Of a stretch of 64,000 bases of DNA, positions 37,830 through 50,700 are shown one piece after another (within the stretch, counting starts at the first letter, position 1; each line of letters begins with the position of its first letter). Position numbers and translations under genes: made by a program. Below the pieces are notes generated by a model. It worked only from the letters and a program-made list of their open reading frames with translations, did no database searches and had not been told where the DNA came from. Where the stretch lies: NCBI GenBank assembly GCA_025201765.1, contig MU623369.1, forward strand, positions 186,001-250,000, in the 5' to 3' direction. This DNA comes from Daldinia sp. FL1419. Taxonomy: Eukaryota; Ascomycota; Sordariomycetes; Xylariales; Hypoxylaceae.

Positions 37830-38953
37830 TTAGTCGCTGTCTCCATCATCAAGAGCATCATCGTGATCTTCGCGGGGCTCGCGGTCTTCGAGACGGTCAG
37901 GATCATTTCCCTCCTCTTCCTCATCTTCCTCTTCCTCTTCACCGCCCTCGTTTTCATCCTCGTCCTCGTCCTCTTCTTCCTCTTGCTCCGGCTCCGTCTC
38001 AGCATCACTATGCTCATGCGGCTCGTCCCCGCCATCTACATCCATAGCCGAGTCATCAGGGGCGTTGGGCTTCTGCTTTTTCAGAGCACGTGGTCCTGCC
38101 GAATCCGGCTGGCTCGTAGGCATCGTAGATGCAGTGGACATCATGGAGGAATTTGGATCCGCACCAGCCTTCTCGGCCTTTTTCGCAGCAGCAACCTTCC
38201 TACGGTACGTATTACGTTTTGTTGTCTGGGTCTCATTAAATTCTAAGGTTTGCACAACTTATTAGCGATCTATCGCATGAGATTAAAGACACGGAGATTA
38301 ATACGCACTCTTAAACTCAGCCTCGAGTCTTTCGCGGAAGAAAGGAAACTCTATGTCGTCAAGCGCGGCAAAGACATCAGCAGGCATGATGGTCTTCTTA
38401 TTGGAATTCTGCGTATGCTCGTTCGCCCTGAACCGGGTTAGAAATGCCCAGAGTGAATCTCTCTCTTATGACTCTTAGATATCGTTTGGTATGGGAACAT
38501 ACGCATTGGCAAGGTGATTGATGAATACGGTAGCGCTCTTGCTCATGGCCAGAATGGCATTGGCTTGAATCTGGGTATTCGGAGGCAAGACACCTTTCGC
38601 AAGGCGCATTATTATCGACTTTGGGAGGGTAACATCCTATAGGAAGATAGAGCCTTTAGTCATGGATCGCGCAGTCAACATATTTACGCACGTACCTCGA
38701 TGGTAACGTTATCCTTCGAACCACTGTCTTTCCTTTCCTTGTCTTTCTCCGTAGGAGACGTAGCGTCCATAGGTCGTTGGGTGTCCATCTCTATCGAGGG
38801 CGTGGGTTGCACGGGCTTAGATCGTGCAGGGACGGAAACGATAGGGCGGAGGGAAGTGGAAGAAGTGTCGATATCGGCGTCGGAGCCGTCGTAGACGAAC
38901 TGAGCCATGGATAAGTTACTCTGTCGAGCATTGTCAGTTTTACGAGGCGGCAT
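37830..38953 (-). CDS. DPB4: DNA polymerase epsilon histone-fold subunit (Dpb4/POLE3-like)
   Basis: Small accessory subunit of the leading-strand polymerase epsilon; its CBF/NF-Y-type histone fold pairs with a partner (Dpb3/POLE4), binds DNA and handles parental histones. Dpb4 is also part of ISWI/CHRAC-type remodellers. Four exons, 38953-38696, 38636-38503, 38427-38309 and 38242-37830, with consistent phases give 307 residues. After an 86-residue Ser/Thr-rich leader, the histone fold runs over about residues 87-170: DVTLPKSIIMRLAKGVLPP, then KSATVFINHLANAANE (joined across an intron), then KKTIMPADVFAALDDIEF. The C-terminal tail is Lys-rich, then a long run of Glu/Asp, as in POLE3 proteins. 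The leader is longer than in yeast or human, so an alternative downstream start is possible, although no in-frame Met close to the fold is obvious. Confidence 0.88.
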
Positions 38954-39497
38954 GGTTGTAAAGTATCAGTGAATGAAATCCGAGACCGCGCAATTAAGAT
39001 TGAGGTCAAGACTAATATGTAAGGTCGTGTAAGTAACTATTACGTGGGTTACTAAAGTTGACCTAAAGATTCTTCGAAGAATGCGAAATGGAGAAGTTTG
39101 TGCTCCAAGTCCGTTGAATAAATCAATTGATTATGTCAAGGGTCGAGTTCGAGTTCGAGGGATGAAGAAGGTGCAATTGGTTTAGGTACCTTAGCAACTT
39201 TAGGTCTTCATAGGTATTGTGCATGTAGCAAATAGCGAATGGTGAATGGTGTAGCACCCATAGAATCATTCGAACTAGCGGCGCGTGCCCCACGTTTTGA
39301 CGCGCTCTAGACGCGTAAAGAGCTTTACGATAAGCTTTTTGGAGAAGGAACAGAAGCATTAAAGTTTTCATATTATTACCTATTATTATTATTAGTTATT
39401 ATTATTGTTCAAAATCTTTGCTCCTCTTTCCCTACCTCAGGTAACTACCCGCTTTCTCTTCCTTTCCTCTTCACATCGAGCCTTATTCCAGTCATAT
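38954..39497. other. Upstream region of DPB4
   Basis: About 540 bp of promoter-side DNA up to the MITE. It contains TTATTATTA-type microsatellite DNA at about 39375-39405. No gene seen. Confidence 0.4.
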
Positions 39498-39499
39498 TA

Positions 39500-40108
39500 C
39501 GGTGCACCATTAATGCAAAACCGATAAAACTAAAAATGCAAATAAAAATTCATTCAATTGGTCAAATTCCCTGCAGGAATACGCTATAATTATAGCGCAG
39601 AGGTATGTTAAACCTTCTATAATTATAATAAATTTTAATAATTAATATATTATATTTTAATGATTATTAAAAAATCTTTAAGAATTTATTAAATTTGTTA
39701 TAATTACAATATATAAGAGTACTAAAACTGCTATAAATATAAGACATTTTAAAAACAATAAAAATTTTATAAATATTTATTAAAAAACTCTTATTAAATA
39801 TGTTATAATTTAAGTAAATAATAGTATTAAACCTTCTGTAATTATAATGAATTTAATAAAAATATTTACTATAAATATAATATTTTCCAAAGAAATATCC
39901 ATAAGATCAATTTAAAATTAAATCTCAATTGACCAATTAATATTCTTATATTTTAATTATTATATTTATAGTGTATGATCTATTAAAAAGTGCTGTAATT
40001 ATAGGGGTTTTAACGTATTAATATACCATAATTATAGTGCATATTATAAATTGGATGAATTTTCATCTGCGTTTTTGGTTTTGTCGGTTTTGCACTAATG
40101 GGCCACCG
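39500..40108. mobile_element. MITE, Tc1/mariner-pogo type (TA target, 60-bp TIRs), 609 bp
   Basis: The ends are inverted repeats: left CGGTGCACCATTAATGCAAA..., right end reverse complement CGGTGGCCCATTAGTGCAAA.... Over the first 60 bp 51 positions match. Seven of the nine mismatches are transitions and in each the left copy has A or T where the right has G or C, as expected of RIP. TA lies directly outside each end (39498-39499 and 40109-40110), the Tc1/mariner target duplication. The interior is very AT-rich, has no ORF, and carries internal repeats around TAATTATA (for example TAAACCTTCT at 39609 and 39829, and the palindrome GCTATAATTATAGC at 39584). It cannot move by itself; a pogo/Fot-like transposase elsewhere would be needed. 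Confidence 0.85.
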
Positions 40109-42107
40109 TAGTCATACCCTTATCTTATCACGGTTCAAACCACCCCAATCGATGCATCACATTATAATTCTATCAAATTAATTAAAGTAAGACATACATA
40201 AGATTTAGGACGAACACTCCAATTACTCTACCTGCATCGTTTACATGGACTCGGAGCATCTAGGTCACTTCAAGACGCTAGGACCTCATAGAATATCATA
40301 TTGACAGGTAATTCAATACAACAAAATACCCTCAGGGCGTCTACTCTCCTCTTTTTTTTTTTTTCCTACTGCCTCAATAAATCCCAATTTCGATAGCGAA
40401 TGACTTCATGATCTGATTTACTCACGTACGATACAATTAATACCTATTCATTCCGGTAACTTTATGTGCCGTGTATGAGACGAACAGGGTGATATTATAT
40501 AACGAGACATGAATACCAATGAGTATTAATCGCCGGCACGGAAGGAAAAAGCAAAGAAAAAGAACACGGAACGGCGAACGGAAAACGGAAAACGGAAAAC
40601 GGAATATACCGCATAAAACATCTCCACTTAGTCAACCCGCCCCGGGGAAGAGTGTTTGATCGGCTACAGGGTTGAACGGTACCTACATAGGGTAGTGACG
40701 GACACGAATATCACACGCATGAATCACGAACACTTGATTAGCATGGCAATAAAACGTGGCAGACACGAGAGACAATTGATCGCGATTTACTGATCCACGA
40801 GAGATTCCCCAGGATTACCCCCTAGTTATTGGCCATTAGCTGTTGGCCGCTCCGTGACGGCCACCCCATCCCCCCAAGTCTTCCCCCATCCTCCCCCATC
40901 CTCCTTTATACGTAGCAATATTGTGATTCGGCGTGCGTTTCATTTCTCAGATTCCGGACGGACGGAAATTTGAACCGACTCTAGCATTGACTGTAATTTC
41001 ACAACCACACAAAAAGTCGAAGCTAGTAAAGACCCTAAGGTATTTAGAACGTCATATCTTTTAGCGTCACGCCGCCAAGCCTGGTGCTGGATCAACTAGG
41101 TCGAAAAGATCAACCAGAATCACCGCGGTAGGAACATTGTTTTACTTTGTTTCAATTAAATTGGTAATTGAATGTTAGAAGGCTTCAAGCCAACTACAAG
41201 TGTAGTTCTATCTACAGTTCGAATCTAATAAATCGCTGGAGAGTTGAGGTTAAGGAGTACCTTCTAAGAGTATTCCCGCATAATCTCCTCCGCTCGGAGC
41301 CCTAGAATTTCATCTCCTCAACTAGTGGGCGAAATAAACTGGGCGGTAATCAAAGTCTCTTGTCTGCCTTTGTCGCCGTGTTTGACTTGAGCTTCTCGTA
41401 ATGCGACGTCATCGTCGTATCCTCAAATGACATAATGATAAATCATCAAGATATTGTGTCCCATACCTATCCTATAACCAATGCAAAAATGCCATCTTGT
41501 CGAAATCCCTCTCCAGGGGAAAGCCATAATGCTTCGTCGATAAACATACGGGGTAAAACAAAAAGAAAAATCCGGGGTATATCCTCCGTGTCTCGCGTTT
41601 CTAGCGTCTTGACGTTTCCAAAAACTCCTGGTGAAAAATAATAATAATAATAATAATTGCAATTAAAAAAGACGTATTGTTGCTATCGGCGTTACGCCAC
41701 GAATGTTAAAAAAAAAGGTATGGTTATTGAAGAAGAAGGAAAAAACTAGCATCGTTTAGATGCATCGAAAAGGGGCATGAAGATGACAAGTGAGGCTATT
41801 GGCTGGCTAATATGCAGTTTCCAAGGCAAGGCTGACGCTAAAAGCAACTCGAGTGAGAAGACACGGTTCTCCCTGTTTAGTTTTGTTCCGTCGAGAATCC
41901 ACGTATATGATAATGGTATTGTTTCTTCAACGGTGTAGCAAGGATAGTCGAGCCGGTCCCCTTCTTAATTCCCTGAAGCACGCTCAAGGGCTGAAACACC
42001 AGAAGCATGTTTAGATGCACAACCCCCTGGTAAGTCACCAAAGGTTTGGACGTGAAACTGGCAGGGATGGGATTTGGTATGTCGAAATGCACGGTAGATC
42101 ACAATTC
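40109..42107. other. Intergenic region downstream of the membrane-protein gene
   Basis: About 2 kb. It contains a T15 run at about 40351-40365, the 7-bp tandem repeat annotated at 40579-40604, and an AAT microsatellite at about 41636-41657. Small frames at 41423-41662 and 41877-42092 lack any family feature. Confidence 0.4.
40579..40604. repeat. 7-bp tandem repeat CGGAAAA, about 3.7 units
   Basis: Perfect CGGAAAA units repeat from 40579, preceded by the related GGAACGGCGAACGG. A simple-sequence tract of no known role. Confidence 0.7.
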
Positions 42108-43598
42108 TCAACCGACAGCCAATCCGATCGTGTTCTCATTCCGCCGCGATGGAGGCGGCGATAAGCCCGTGAATTGCTCATTTTCACCGAAAGATAATCT
42201 CGGTGGTGGCGGAAGAGGCGAATTCGAGTAGAGGCGGTGGATTCGAGCATGGCCTTCACTCGAATTTCTAGGTGGCGACGTCTCTACCGCACTATCCCGC
42301 CATGATGGTTCGGAAAAACTTCGTAGGCTATTACTACGCGATCCTTTTCGGCTATTCATGGCTGGCGAATTTGGTGGTAATTTATGTAATCTTGACGGGT
42401 GCCGTCTCGGCGTCGGTAGAAATGGATCATCGCCAGGAACCGTCTCGTCCGTTAGACCAGATCGTGCATTCGGTGCCCGTGCTAAAACGGCCCCGGGAAT
42501 TTGCGGTAGGTCAAAACTGTTCTTGTCGCCAATAAACGATCTAGCTGATACTACTTCGAGCGACGGACGAGTACCGTTTTGATATTGGATTAAGCTCGGC
42601 GCTCTTCTAGTAGATGTTGACGTTGATCCGTTTTGCGAGTGAGTCGGCCGAGTTGTATACCTATTAACCTTCTCTGCTGACCGATTCGATTTCCACGTTG
42701 CGATCTCATCGTCGCCGATCGGGGTGATGCCTCTGTTGAACATTGGTAATCTCCTCCGTCGATCCCCCGTACATAAATAGGCCGCCACCGCGATCAGAAT
42801 AACGCCTGCAATGCTTAGAACTGTACTAAGAATAATGGTTACTGTTGAACTTCCGCTCCCGCTATCATTCGAGCTGACACTGCTAGAAGTCGGGGTGGAA
42901 CTGCTCATCGTTGCTGTCCCGGTAGGCGAGGAGACAGGGATGGAATTCGGCACAATAGCTGTAATTTTAGAGTCCTCACTCAGTATCGAGCTGGTAACAC
43001 TGGGTGTGGTTTTAGAAGTAAGGAAAGTAGTCGGCGAGGATAATTCTGCCGACCGGGAATTTGTCGTAACGATAGTCGTGAGCTTGGCCGATGGAGTTTC
43101 GGGCAAAGCTGCAGTAGTTGGAGTAGTCGGTGAAGCGAGAGTGAATGTCGTTGTTCCAAGCACGGTTTCAACATCAATAATGGTTGATACCGCTGCTGGA
43201 TTAGCAGGTTTTTCTGCTGGTGGTGCTAACTTTACTGGTGAGTTCGGACTTCCAGGAGCAGGCCCAGGTGACGGACCCGGAGAGCCGATATCTTCAGGAC
43301 CTCGTGGGCCGCGCCCCTGCTTTGTGATGCTCGACGGAGTGGTAACCCGTGGCGAAACGGCTACCAGCGAAGGTGCCGGGGGTTCTACATGAAAAAGTTA
43401 GCACGCAGATTTCTTAAAAATTTCAATGTCACGGAAATCAACACCGTTTGTCCTGAACGAACCCTTCTGACTACTCGGACTTGGCGATGGCAGAACTACC
43501 GAGTAGTTCCCACTTGGGCCATCTTGTCGAGCATCTAATCGTGAAGTTCGAGCTACACCAGGTAAGCCCAGTAAGAGAAAGAGCGTAACAAATTTCAT
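42108..43598 (-). CDS. Ser/Thr/Pro-rich single-pass membrane protein (Mid2/Wsc-like architecture)
   Basis: Predicted cell-surface protein of about 476 residues, function not established. Exon 1 (43598 to about 43445) starts with a signal peptide MKFVTLFLLLGLPGVA. Exon 2 is 43384-42108. The acceptor (TGCTAAC branch site, then ATGTAG) is clear, but two donors fit the phase, GTGTTG at 43444 or GTGACA at 43432, so up to four residues at the junction are uncertain. The outer part is Pro/Ser/Thr-rich (GPSPGPAPGSP...) and probably O-mannosylated. One transmembrane helix (TIILSTVLSIAGVILIAVAA, about residues 234-253) is followed by the stop-transfer DRRRR and a 220-residue disordered cytoplasmic tail ending in PPPPRLSFGE. 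This layout matches fungal Mid2/Wsc-type wall sensors, but no WSC or other cysteine-rich domain is present, so sensor function is only a guess. Confidence 0.8.
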
Positions 43599-46500
43599 GA
43601 CGAGCGTCTCCAGTCATCAGTCCCAGCCCAGCCGGACGAGTAGCCATCAATGCTCATCACCACGTAAATAATTGATGAGAAGTCAAATTCAACCATTGGC
43701 CCGCCTGGCTGTTATGAACTACTCGTAGCATGAAATGTGCGAAATTAAGACAAAGAAAATGGTAACTAGACTGCTAGGAAAAACAGATAAGAAATCAACT
43801 AACACTTAATGAGTGTTTCTCACTCAATGACCAGGTGGTAGTTTGAGGGGCGGCAAAACAGGCAAGAATAAGCTTGATATTCAGTCTACAATAAAGCTGG
43901 TCTCTTCATGCAAGAAGGGGAATGGGATCCCCGCTGGAGACCAAGACTTGAAACGAAGGACTGATGGAATATGAAATTACGATATCCCACCCATATGTAT
44001 AAGAGCGTAGGCTCTATACCCAGGGTGAATTTTTTTTTTGCTGCTGAACGAAGCGGAGCCGTGCACAGAGGAAACCCACGCTAGGGAGAAATGACGGGAG
44101 AGAGGGGGGCAGGAGATCTTGATATTCCCACTTGCGTGGAGGAGAGGAGACATTCACCTAGACCGGCTTTACAAGGGTTAATAGCACACCATGCCGTAGA
44201 GAAATGTGGACAGCGCCCGCCGAAGAGGGTGTGCGCTTGTAATTTAGAGGGGAGTGGACCTTGGTGCGGCGTACATACGACGTAGGTGTGGTATAAGTGC
44301 AGGCCTGCTTTGAACAAGGGGAACTTATTATGTGCAAGTGTCCAGGTGCGTTTTCGCGCGGGTTGTTTCGAGAACATGTGTGTGGGTATGTATTTCAAAG
44401 ATTAATACTGATAATACTGGACCCATCGCAGCGATCGACAAAGAAAGCTACAAGATGAGTTGATGAGGCTGGAAACGGGCCAAAAAAGGACCCATTGCCA
44501 CTCGATATGGGGGGGTTCCCGAAAGACTTGACTTAGAAGATTCCTTCGCAATCGATCTTGATGCAGCCCCTCGACCTTATTAAAGACGGTTGGGACCTTG
44601 GGTTTTGGCCTGCAGACGATCGCCGCCGCACAGGAGAGCTGCTTGTTGCTGCACCTCATGATACCACGAATACCTCTCGCTCTACGTACATACACGCCTA
44701 GCACTGCATAGTACGGATCCGTACGCTACACTACTATGTACACTGCCTAACATTGATCCCAGATAAGACAGGGGGCAGCTTAGTCTTAAAGTTGGCGCCC
44801 TCGGATAATAGAGAACCTAGCAAGGGTTGCATTCTCACGGTCAGACCCACGACTACGAAAAAGCTAGGTCTGAGAAAGAAATCCGTACGGTATCAAAAGT
44901 ACACTTACACTACCCTTTGCCCAGACCAGTAGGAATTTCCTAGAATGGAATTTGAAGGGGCATCCGCTTGTATACATTGCAGTGGAATGGCCCTCTTCCC
45001 CCAACTGGCCCCAACTTTGGCCCCATCACATCCCACGATTTACGATTTACGGATTACTTACATACATGGTGCACACTGTTCAAAGTGTGGTAAAGCTTGG
45101 TAGGGCCAGTCGATGTCGAGATATCGAGGGACATGGTCCATAAGGTGCCAAATGTTCGCGGCCCTTCTTTTTCAATTTTTGAGACAAGGCCTTGGCTGCA
45201 GCCTTTTCTTCACCTACCTACTTCGGGGATGAGTTGGTATTTTTTTCTCATAGGGCTTCCATTAAGATTCAGGTACGCGAGGCATAATTGATAGGCATCA
45301 GCGAATGAGAGAGCTAAAACGCACTTCTTCTCAAGTCCCAAAAACAGGACCTCGTGGATTGGGCGGGGTGGTATGAGTACACTAGACTGAGTCGAGTTTA
45401 GGAGCAAGGTATGCAGGGTCAGAAAGGAGGAGAGGAGGGGTTCTCCGGATCTAGCGAATGATAGTGCTTTCAGGTCCGGGTTGAGCAACTTTTCTCGTCT
45501 CCCCTCGACTACCGAAAACGGGACCTCGCATCGGCATCTCTGTCACAACTTGTGGGAACCGGGTTACACGCTCCCACGCATTCAGTATATTAGGTAGGGC
45601 CCGTCAAGCCAATCTGACCTTGGCTCCCTTCCGGAGCGTCAACGTGCTAGAAACGTGCGTACTATCGTAGATGTGGGATTCGTCGATCGCGTGTGTCTTG
45701 TCTCGAAGATGTTTGCCAACTTGACTATGCCCGCTTGGGTCTAATGTAGGTAAGAAAGAGTAGGGTGAATGAAACCCGCCGTCGGTCTCTGCATGTCCTG
45801 ATTCTACGATGCATGCTCACTGCCACTGTTTTAGAAATTCGGAAGAGCAAGCTAACCAGGCTGAGCGTTTGTCCGTAGATGTGAGTCTAGTATCATGCAA
45901 CCTCTTCGGTCGTGTTAAAAGAGCTCTACCCTAGGCGGAAAGATATGCGACAGCCTCTTTCGAAATTGTCTCTTTGCAATCTCTTATTACCGTAGTAAAT
46001 TGCCAGTCGAAATGTTCTACAATAACGTAGGAATGAGAAACACCAGGGCAAGCCACTGGATAGGTGCCTAGATATGACGAGACATTGACTTATACGGACC
46101 GATCCTAGAAGAAAAGCAACCGTCGATAAATCTCTAGCATCGCTAACTGACTAATTGACATTGAGTGCCGGGCGTTGTCTCGAAAAAAAGATTCATATAC
46201 CGACGTACGTCATCAATAGTAAGGAAAGTCGAAACAAGCCACAATGTTGTGCTTCGATGTTGTGTCCAAGAATCGACGTCCATTTTCGGTCTAATTGTTA
46301 CCCGACCTCGAAGCTGTTGTAACCTCCGTTGGCGGTTCGGTGGTCGTGTGGACTACCATTGGGCGATCCCCTTTCTTTTCGGGCCCCATAGTCCGGAAGA
46401 TTTAATCCTACACACGATTCCTGATTCCTATTGTAACTACAACACCCTGTCGAGCAAGGAAAGCTACCGAGATCTCCTCACCTATCTAATCGACCTGACG

Positions 46501-47149
46501 AATAGCAGTTGATTGAAGTTAGGTGAATAGTATTTGACGCTTTCAACCCGCAGGTGATGAAACGAGAGTCAACCTTCGTGTACGGCTGCCATTGGTCTAG
46601 CATTGTTAAGGTACACTAGGTAGACTTCTAGAGCATCGTCCAACTACATACTAGCTGGGTAGCTGAAGTACCTAGGTATGTAGAAGCAAGTGTGTATGTG
46701 TGTGTGGATACACAACCCAGACATCTACAGCATGGATTGTAATCGTTATCGGGTCTGAGTTACCTTTTCGGCCTTTTTTTACGAGCGACGCGGAGCTACG
46801 TGAAGATATTTTGACATTTGGTTATGGTGTTGAGAAAACTCGACCAAATGACCAGGCCAGAAGAGCGGTCAAGCTTAAAAAAAATCTCCTGAGGCTCTAA
46901 GTGTAAATTGGGCGAATGGCACAATGCAATTTCACGACAGAAATAAGCGTCCATGGCGATGTAACGGAAAAGTTCGCACGCCAATCTTTTTGAAGCTTAG
47001 AAGCTCAAGAAGGCGAAGAATACGTAGTACATGACTACCTCCTACCAGCCTATGTACCTAGGTATCGATTGTACATATGTATTAACCAAGTGCCCGTAAT
47101 CCATGTAGGTACATGGCTATTGGTCCCCATAATTAACCGCAACCGATCC
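43599..47149. other. Intergenic region, no recognised gene
   Basis: About 3.5 kb. Frames up to 115 codons (46165-46512) show no motif. The 14-bp palindrome GTACGGATCCGTAC is at 44711-44724. A CA/GT-rich tract and ACCTAGGT-type sites occur near 46670 and 47050. It contains the promoter of the membrane-protein gene at its left end. Confidence 0.4.
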
Positions 47150-47158
47150 CGTTAACTC

Positions 47159-47712
47159 CAGTAATTTTAACAACACAGGTAAAAACTCATAAAAACACAG
47201 GTCCTCGCCACTTTCCACGTGAGATAGTAGCCCGACCACAACACACCTAATTTGTAAGGGATTTAGTCCAACCCCCAATTAAAAAAAGAAAAAACAGAAA
47301 ATTGCTCGGTCGCATTTTTTTCGAATTAAATTTAATATCGGAGCGCTTGTCAACACCAGCGCCACCACCTGCACCAGCATTACAATTGTACACGATACCC
47401 TTAATATCAGTGCTTATGGCGGTAAGGCCATTGGAATTTGTATTATTATGATAATTGAATAGATGCATAGTTAAGAGGAGTGGCTAAGAGGAGTGGCTAA
47501 GGAGCTATTTGAATTTTTGTAAAATAATTGAATTTATTGTATTATTTATTAAATATATTAAATATGCGACTGGATCAAATTCTGTATGTGCTAGGGTATG
47601 AGATTAAGCCCCATACAAATTAGGTGGGAGACCATCTTAGCCACCATCTTATGTGGAAAGTGGCGAGGACCTGTGTTTTTATGAGTTTTTACCTGTGTTG
47701 TTAAAATTACTG
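47159..47712. mobile_element. MITE with perfect 60-bp TIRs and 9-bp target duplication, 554 bp
   Basis: The left end (47159-47218, CAGTAATTTTAACAACACAG...) is repeated exactly, inverted, at the right end (47653-47712) for 60 bp. A weaker match (CCTAATTTGTA...) extends the inverted repeat to about 110 bp. The 9-bp sequence CGTTAACTC flanks both ends (47150-47158 and 47713-47721). A 9-bp duplication points to a Mutator-like (MULE) element; hAT (8 bp, ends often CAG) is the alternative if one base matches by chance. The inside holds no transposase; it has a direct repeat GAGGAGTGGCTAA near 47475-47503 and a 73-codon frame without motifs. Identical TIRs and lack of RIP-like changes suggest a recent insertion. 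Confidence 0.9.
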
Positions 47713-47721
47713 CGTTAACTC

Positions 47722-50700
47722 CGTCACTTATCTACATACATCAAACTCTAGGTCAAGTCTCTCTTTTTTATCATTCTCGCATATGGGGACAAGAGGAATC
47801 CACTAATCCACCATCCATCGCTCATTGTGGTCCAAGCTCCGATATTTCGTACATAGTACAGTAAAAATCGCCGAAACGCTAGAATCCGTTAAGATAAAAT
47901 GATAGGTAATCTTCTCTTCTCTCCAGACAACCCCAAAGCATCATTGTTTGGGTACGCAAATGGCTCAGCCACTCGCCCCCATGATAAACATCGTATGAGT
48001 AGATGTCATTATTTATTATCCCCAGATTAATGCTGTGGTAGTTTAGCTCTCTATTGTCTACGGCTTACAGCTACGGATCGTGCTAACCTAGTCAAGGGGT
48101 GCCCGAGCGCCGAGGGGACCGTCGGAAAGTCAGAGCACACCAAATCGTCGTCAGCCTGCTAAGCCGAAGACCGAAAACTCTCCTGATGATCTCGTACGTG
48201 CATACGGGGACAAGGCAAAGCAAAAGGCTTTGATTTCGATTTTCCGCATTACGTATGCTATATATAGTAAAAGTTGCAGAGACGATAAGCCTGAAAACTA
48301 GGAATATTCAATTGTCTTTTTCGCTAGCAAAACCTCGCTACCAGCTCATGGCAAGTTGGGACGGACAATACTATTAATTCTCTGAACCATCGTGATGCTG
48401 GGTTGGTCCAGGCTTCAATCTATAAGGCTTACATGTCTAGACGGTGCTCTAGCGTGTCAGTTGTGCGATATCGACAATTTTCATCACAATCCTCTTGATA
48501 AGCAAAATCCAGCTGGTCGAATAAAGCCAACCACATGACTTGATATTGGATGCATCCTCGGGGCGTAGCAGGCAAGGGAGCACCAGACCGAGCGGCAGGC
48601 TGGCTTACAAGCTTACATGTAGCTATTACGTGTATGTAAAATACGTACATGCATGAGGCGTGTTAAATGACTTACATATGTAGGTTGGCCGATGAATTAT
48701 TGCGTTGTGTAGCACGCCGCTCAGCCTTGTCTCAGAAGGGCAATGAGACAAAACTGTTCAAGATACGAACATTTAAAATTCGCCCTATGGAGCCTACATC
48801 AATATTTGAAAATCACGTAAATTCGTTGGAGTACGTATGCAGTCAAGATTACGTACAAACGCCCTTGCAGCACGATGCAGCGCAATGCAGCGTACCTGAC
48901 AGGTCGTGGGGTCACTCGACATGTTAGATGCAGGCCACGTTGATGACGATATATCGAAATCTAATTTAGGTTATCTGTCGGTCGTCTAACGGGCATCTGA
49001 TGTAAACACCTAAGTTAAAGTGCTTGCATATATTGTACATGAAGGCTATCATTTTTTGGAGCTTGGCCCGATATTGATTACTTCAAGGATAATAATAACG
49101 ATAAATGTCAGGTACTAAGGTAGGCTCGCTAATAGGTACGAGAGAGCATTTGGAGGAATAGGTTAGTACCTACCTCCTGCCAGTAAACGCACCTAATTGT
49201 ACCTGTATGTGGGTATCATGTAGGTACACTAGGAAGGTGTGGCACCCACGGTACAATACATGTAAAAACTTGACCGGTTGACAGTACTGGGCAGCCCTAC
49301 GCGCTAAAATACATAGGTACTAAGGTAGTTTCATCTCTCTCTCTTCCAATTCGTCCATTCTAATCTCATCCTTCAACTTCTCAACTTCAATATTGACAAG
49401 CCTACTCCAATATCCCTAATATTTCACCGCAAGTCTTACACATTCAAATCCTACAAACGTCCCGACGTCTTGGTCCATCCTTAGTGAAGCGCACCATTAC
49501 AAGCCGTGGCCGAAAATGGCATCCCGCAGCAAAGATCTCGCGGTCAGTATCCGTTACTGCGTACTTCAATCATGTATTCATACTCTGCCCCTTCACGTAA
49601 GTTGCGCTGATGCAAGTAATAAGCCTTTAAAGTACGGCTGAAGGCATCCCTTTGATTACCTGCCTGCCTAGGTACCCTGCAAATTATTCCTAAAAAGGTT
49701 CCAAGGCCCAAATCACAGATCGAACTGTGAACCATAACGCCTTGTTTCGTGTAGGCGTGGTCGCACTAAGGTAGATACATACCATTGCCTGCATCGTGAC
49801 TACGGCAGCATGCTACCGTACTGCCTGCTTAGTATCCTCTAAGTGGAGCTAGTATCCGCCGTCATTGCGAAGTTGCATAATGACTCGCAGATCTGTAGTA
49901 TGGTTTGCAATTACGCAGCTTGCCCTAGGCTGGAAGTTATGTTTCAAGTTCAGCTTTATGTTTCAGCTGTATCACATTAGCCATATTGGCATCGAAAAAT
50001 CCAAACTATGCGATGATGGCTGTAGGAATTATATCGGTATTCACATAGTTATACCTGGTTGCAACTAGGTTATCACGGACAATATCGTTTAACTCGCCAT
50101 CACAAAGGTACCAATGAAACGTAAGGGCGTGTGATCCTACACCAAGACATTCCCTACTCGATGCCAACTTTCCATAGCGATGCCTAGGTACCTATATTGC
50201 AACCCTACGTCTTCACAAACTATGGCGGCGACGAGAAGCCCAAACCTGGCTCGCGGCTTAGGCAACCATTCATTCCACCTTTAGGACATTTCGTTCGACA
50301 AGGGCGAGTGTAGATGCGCCTTTGCAAGCACGCAATACGAGGCGCTGCTCTTGATGCCCAACAAAAGTCTCCCCGCGTCGAGGTAGGCTCAGTCACCCTT
50401 ACTTCGCTCGCGTGTCAGATGTTGGCCGCTGATATTTGAAATGAAAGCCGGTGAAGGGTGCGAGTTACTAAGATGTTCTCTTTTCACTATCACATACATC
50501 AGCCACTTAAAACTAAATCCGCAAATGACGTCGACAATTAATTGCACGTCGTCGATTCCAATATCACCGTAATCCTACCTTATAAACGTAATTACTATAT
50601 GCCTCCAAGTCCAGACTTCTTCTGCGCTGTTTCACCGGCGACGGTAAGTATATGCAACAAGAAGCTTTACCAGCCAGCTACGCCGAAGCCGAGCCTTATT

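Noticed and set aside
37863..38246. Plus-strand hydrophobic frame that looks like a membrane protein (Leu/Phe runs)
   Set aside because: It is the antisense of the Glu/Asp-rich tail of Dpb4; GAG/GAA read backwards gives Leu and Phe.
42811..43392. 193-codon plus-strand frame opposite the Ser/Thr-rich membrane protein
   Set aside because: Val/Gly-rich mirror of a Ser/Thr/Pro-rich coding strand. The minus strand has signal peptide and transmembrane helix; this is an antisense artefact.
46165..46512. 115-codon plus-strand frame
   Set aside because: No recognisable domain, no intron partners and no promoter features; left as noncoding.
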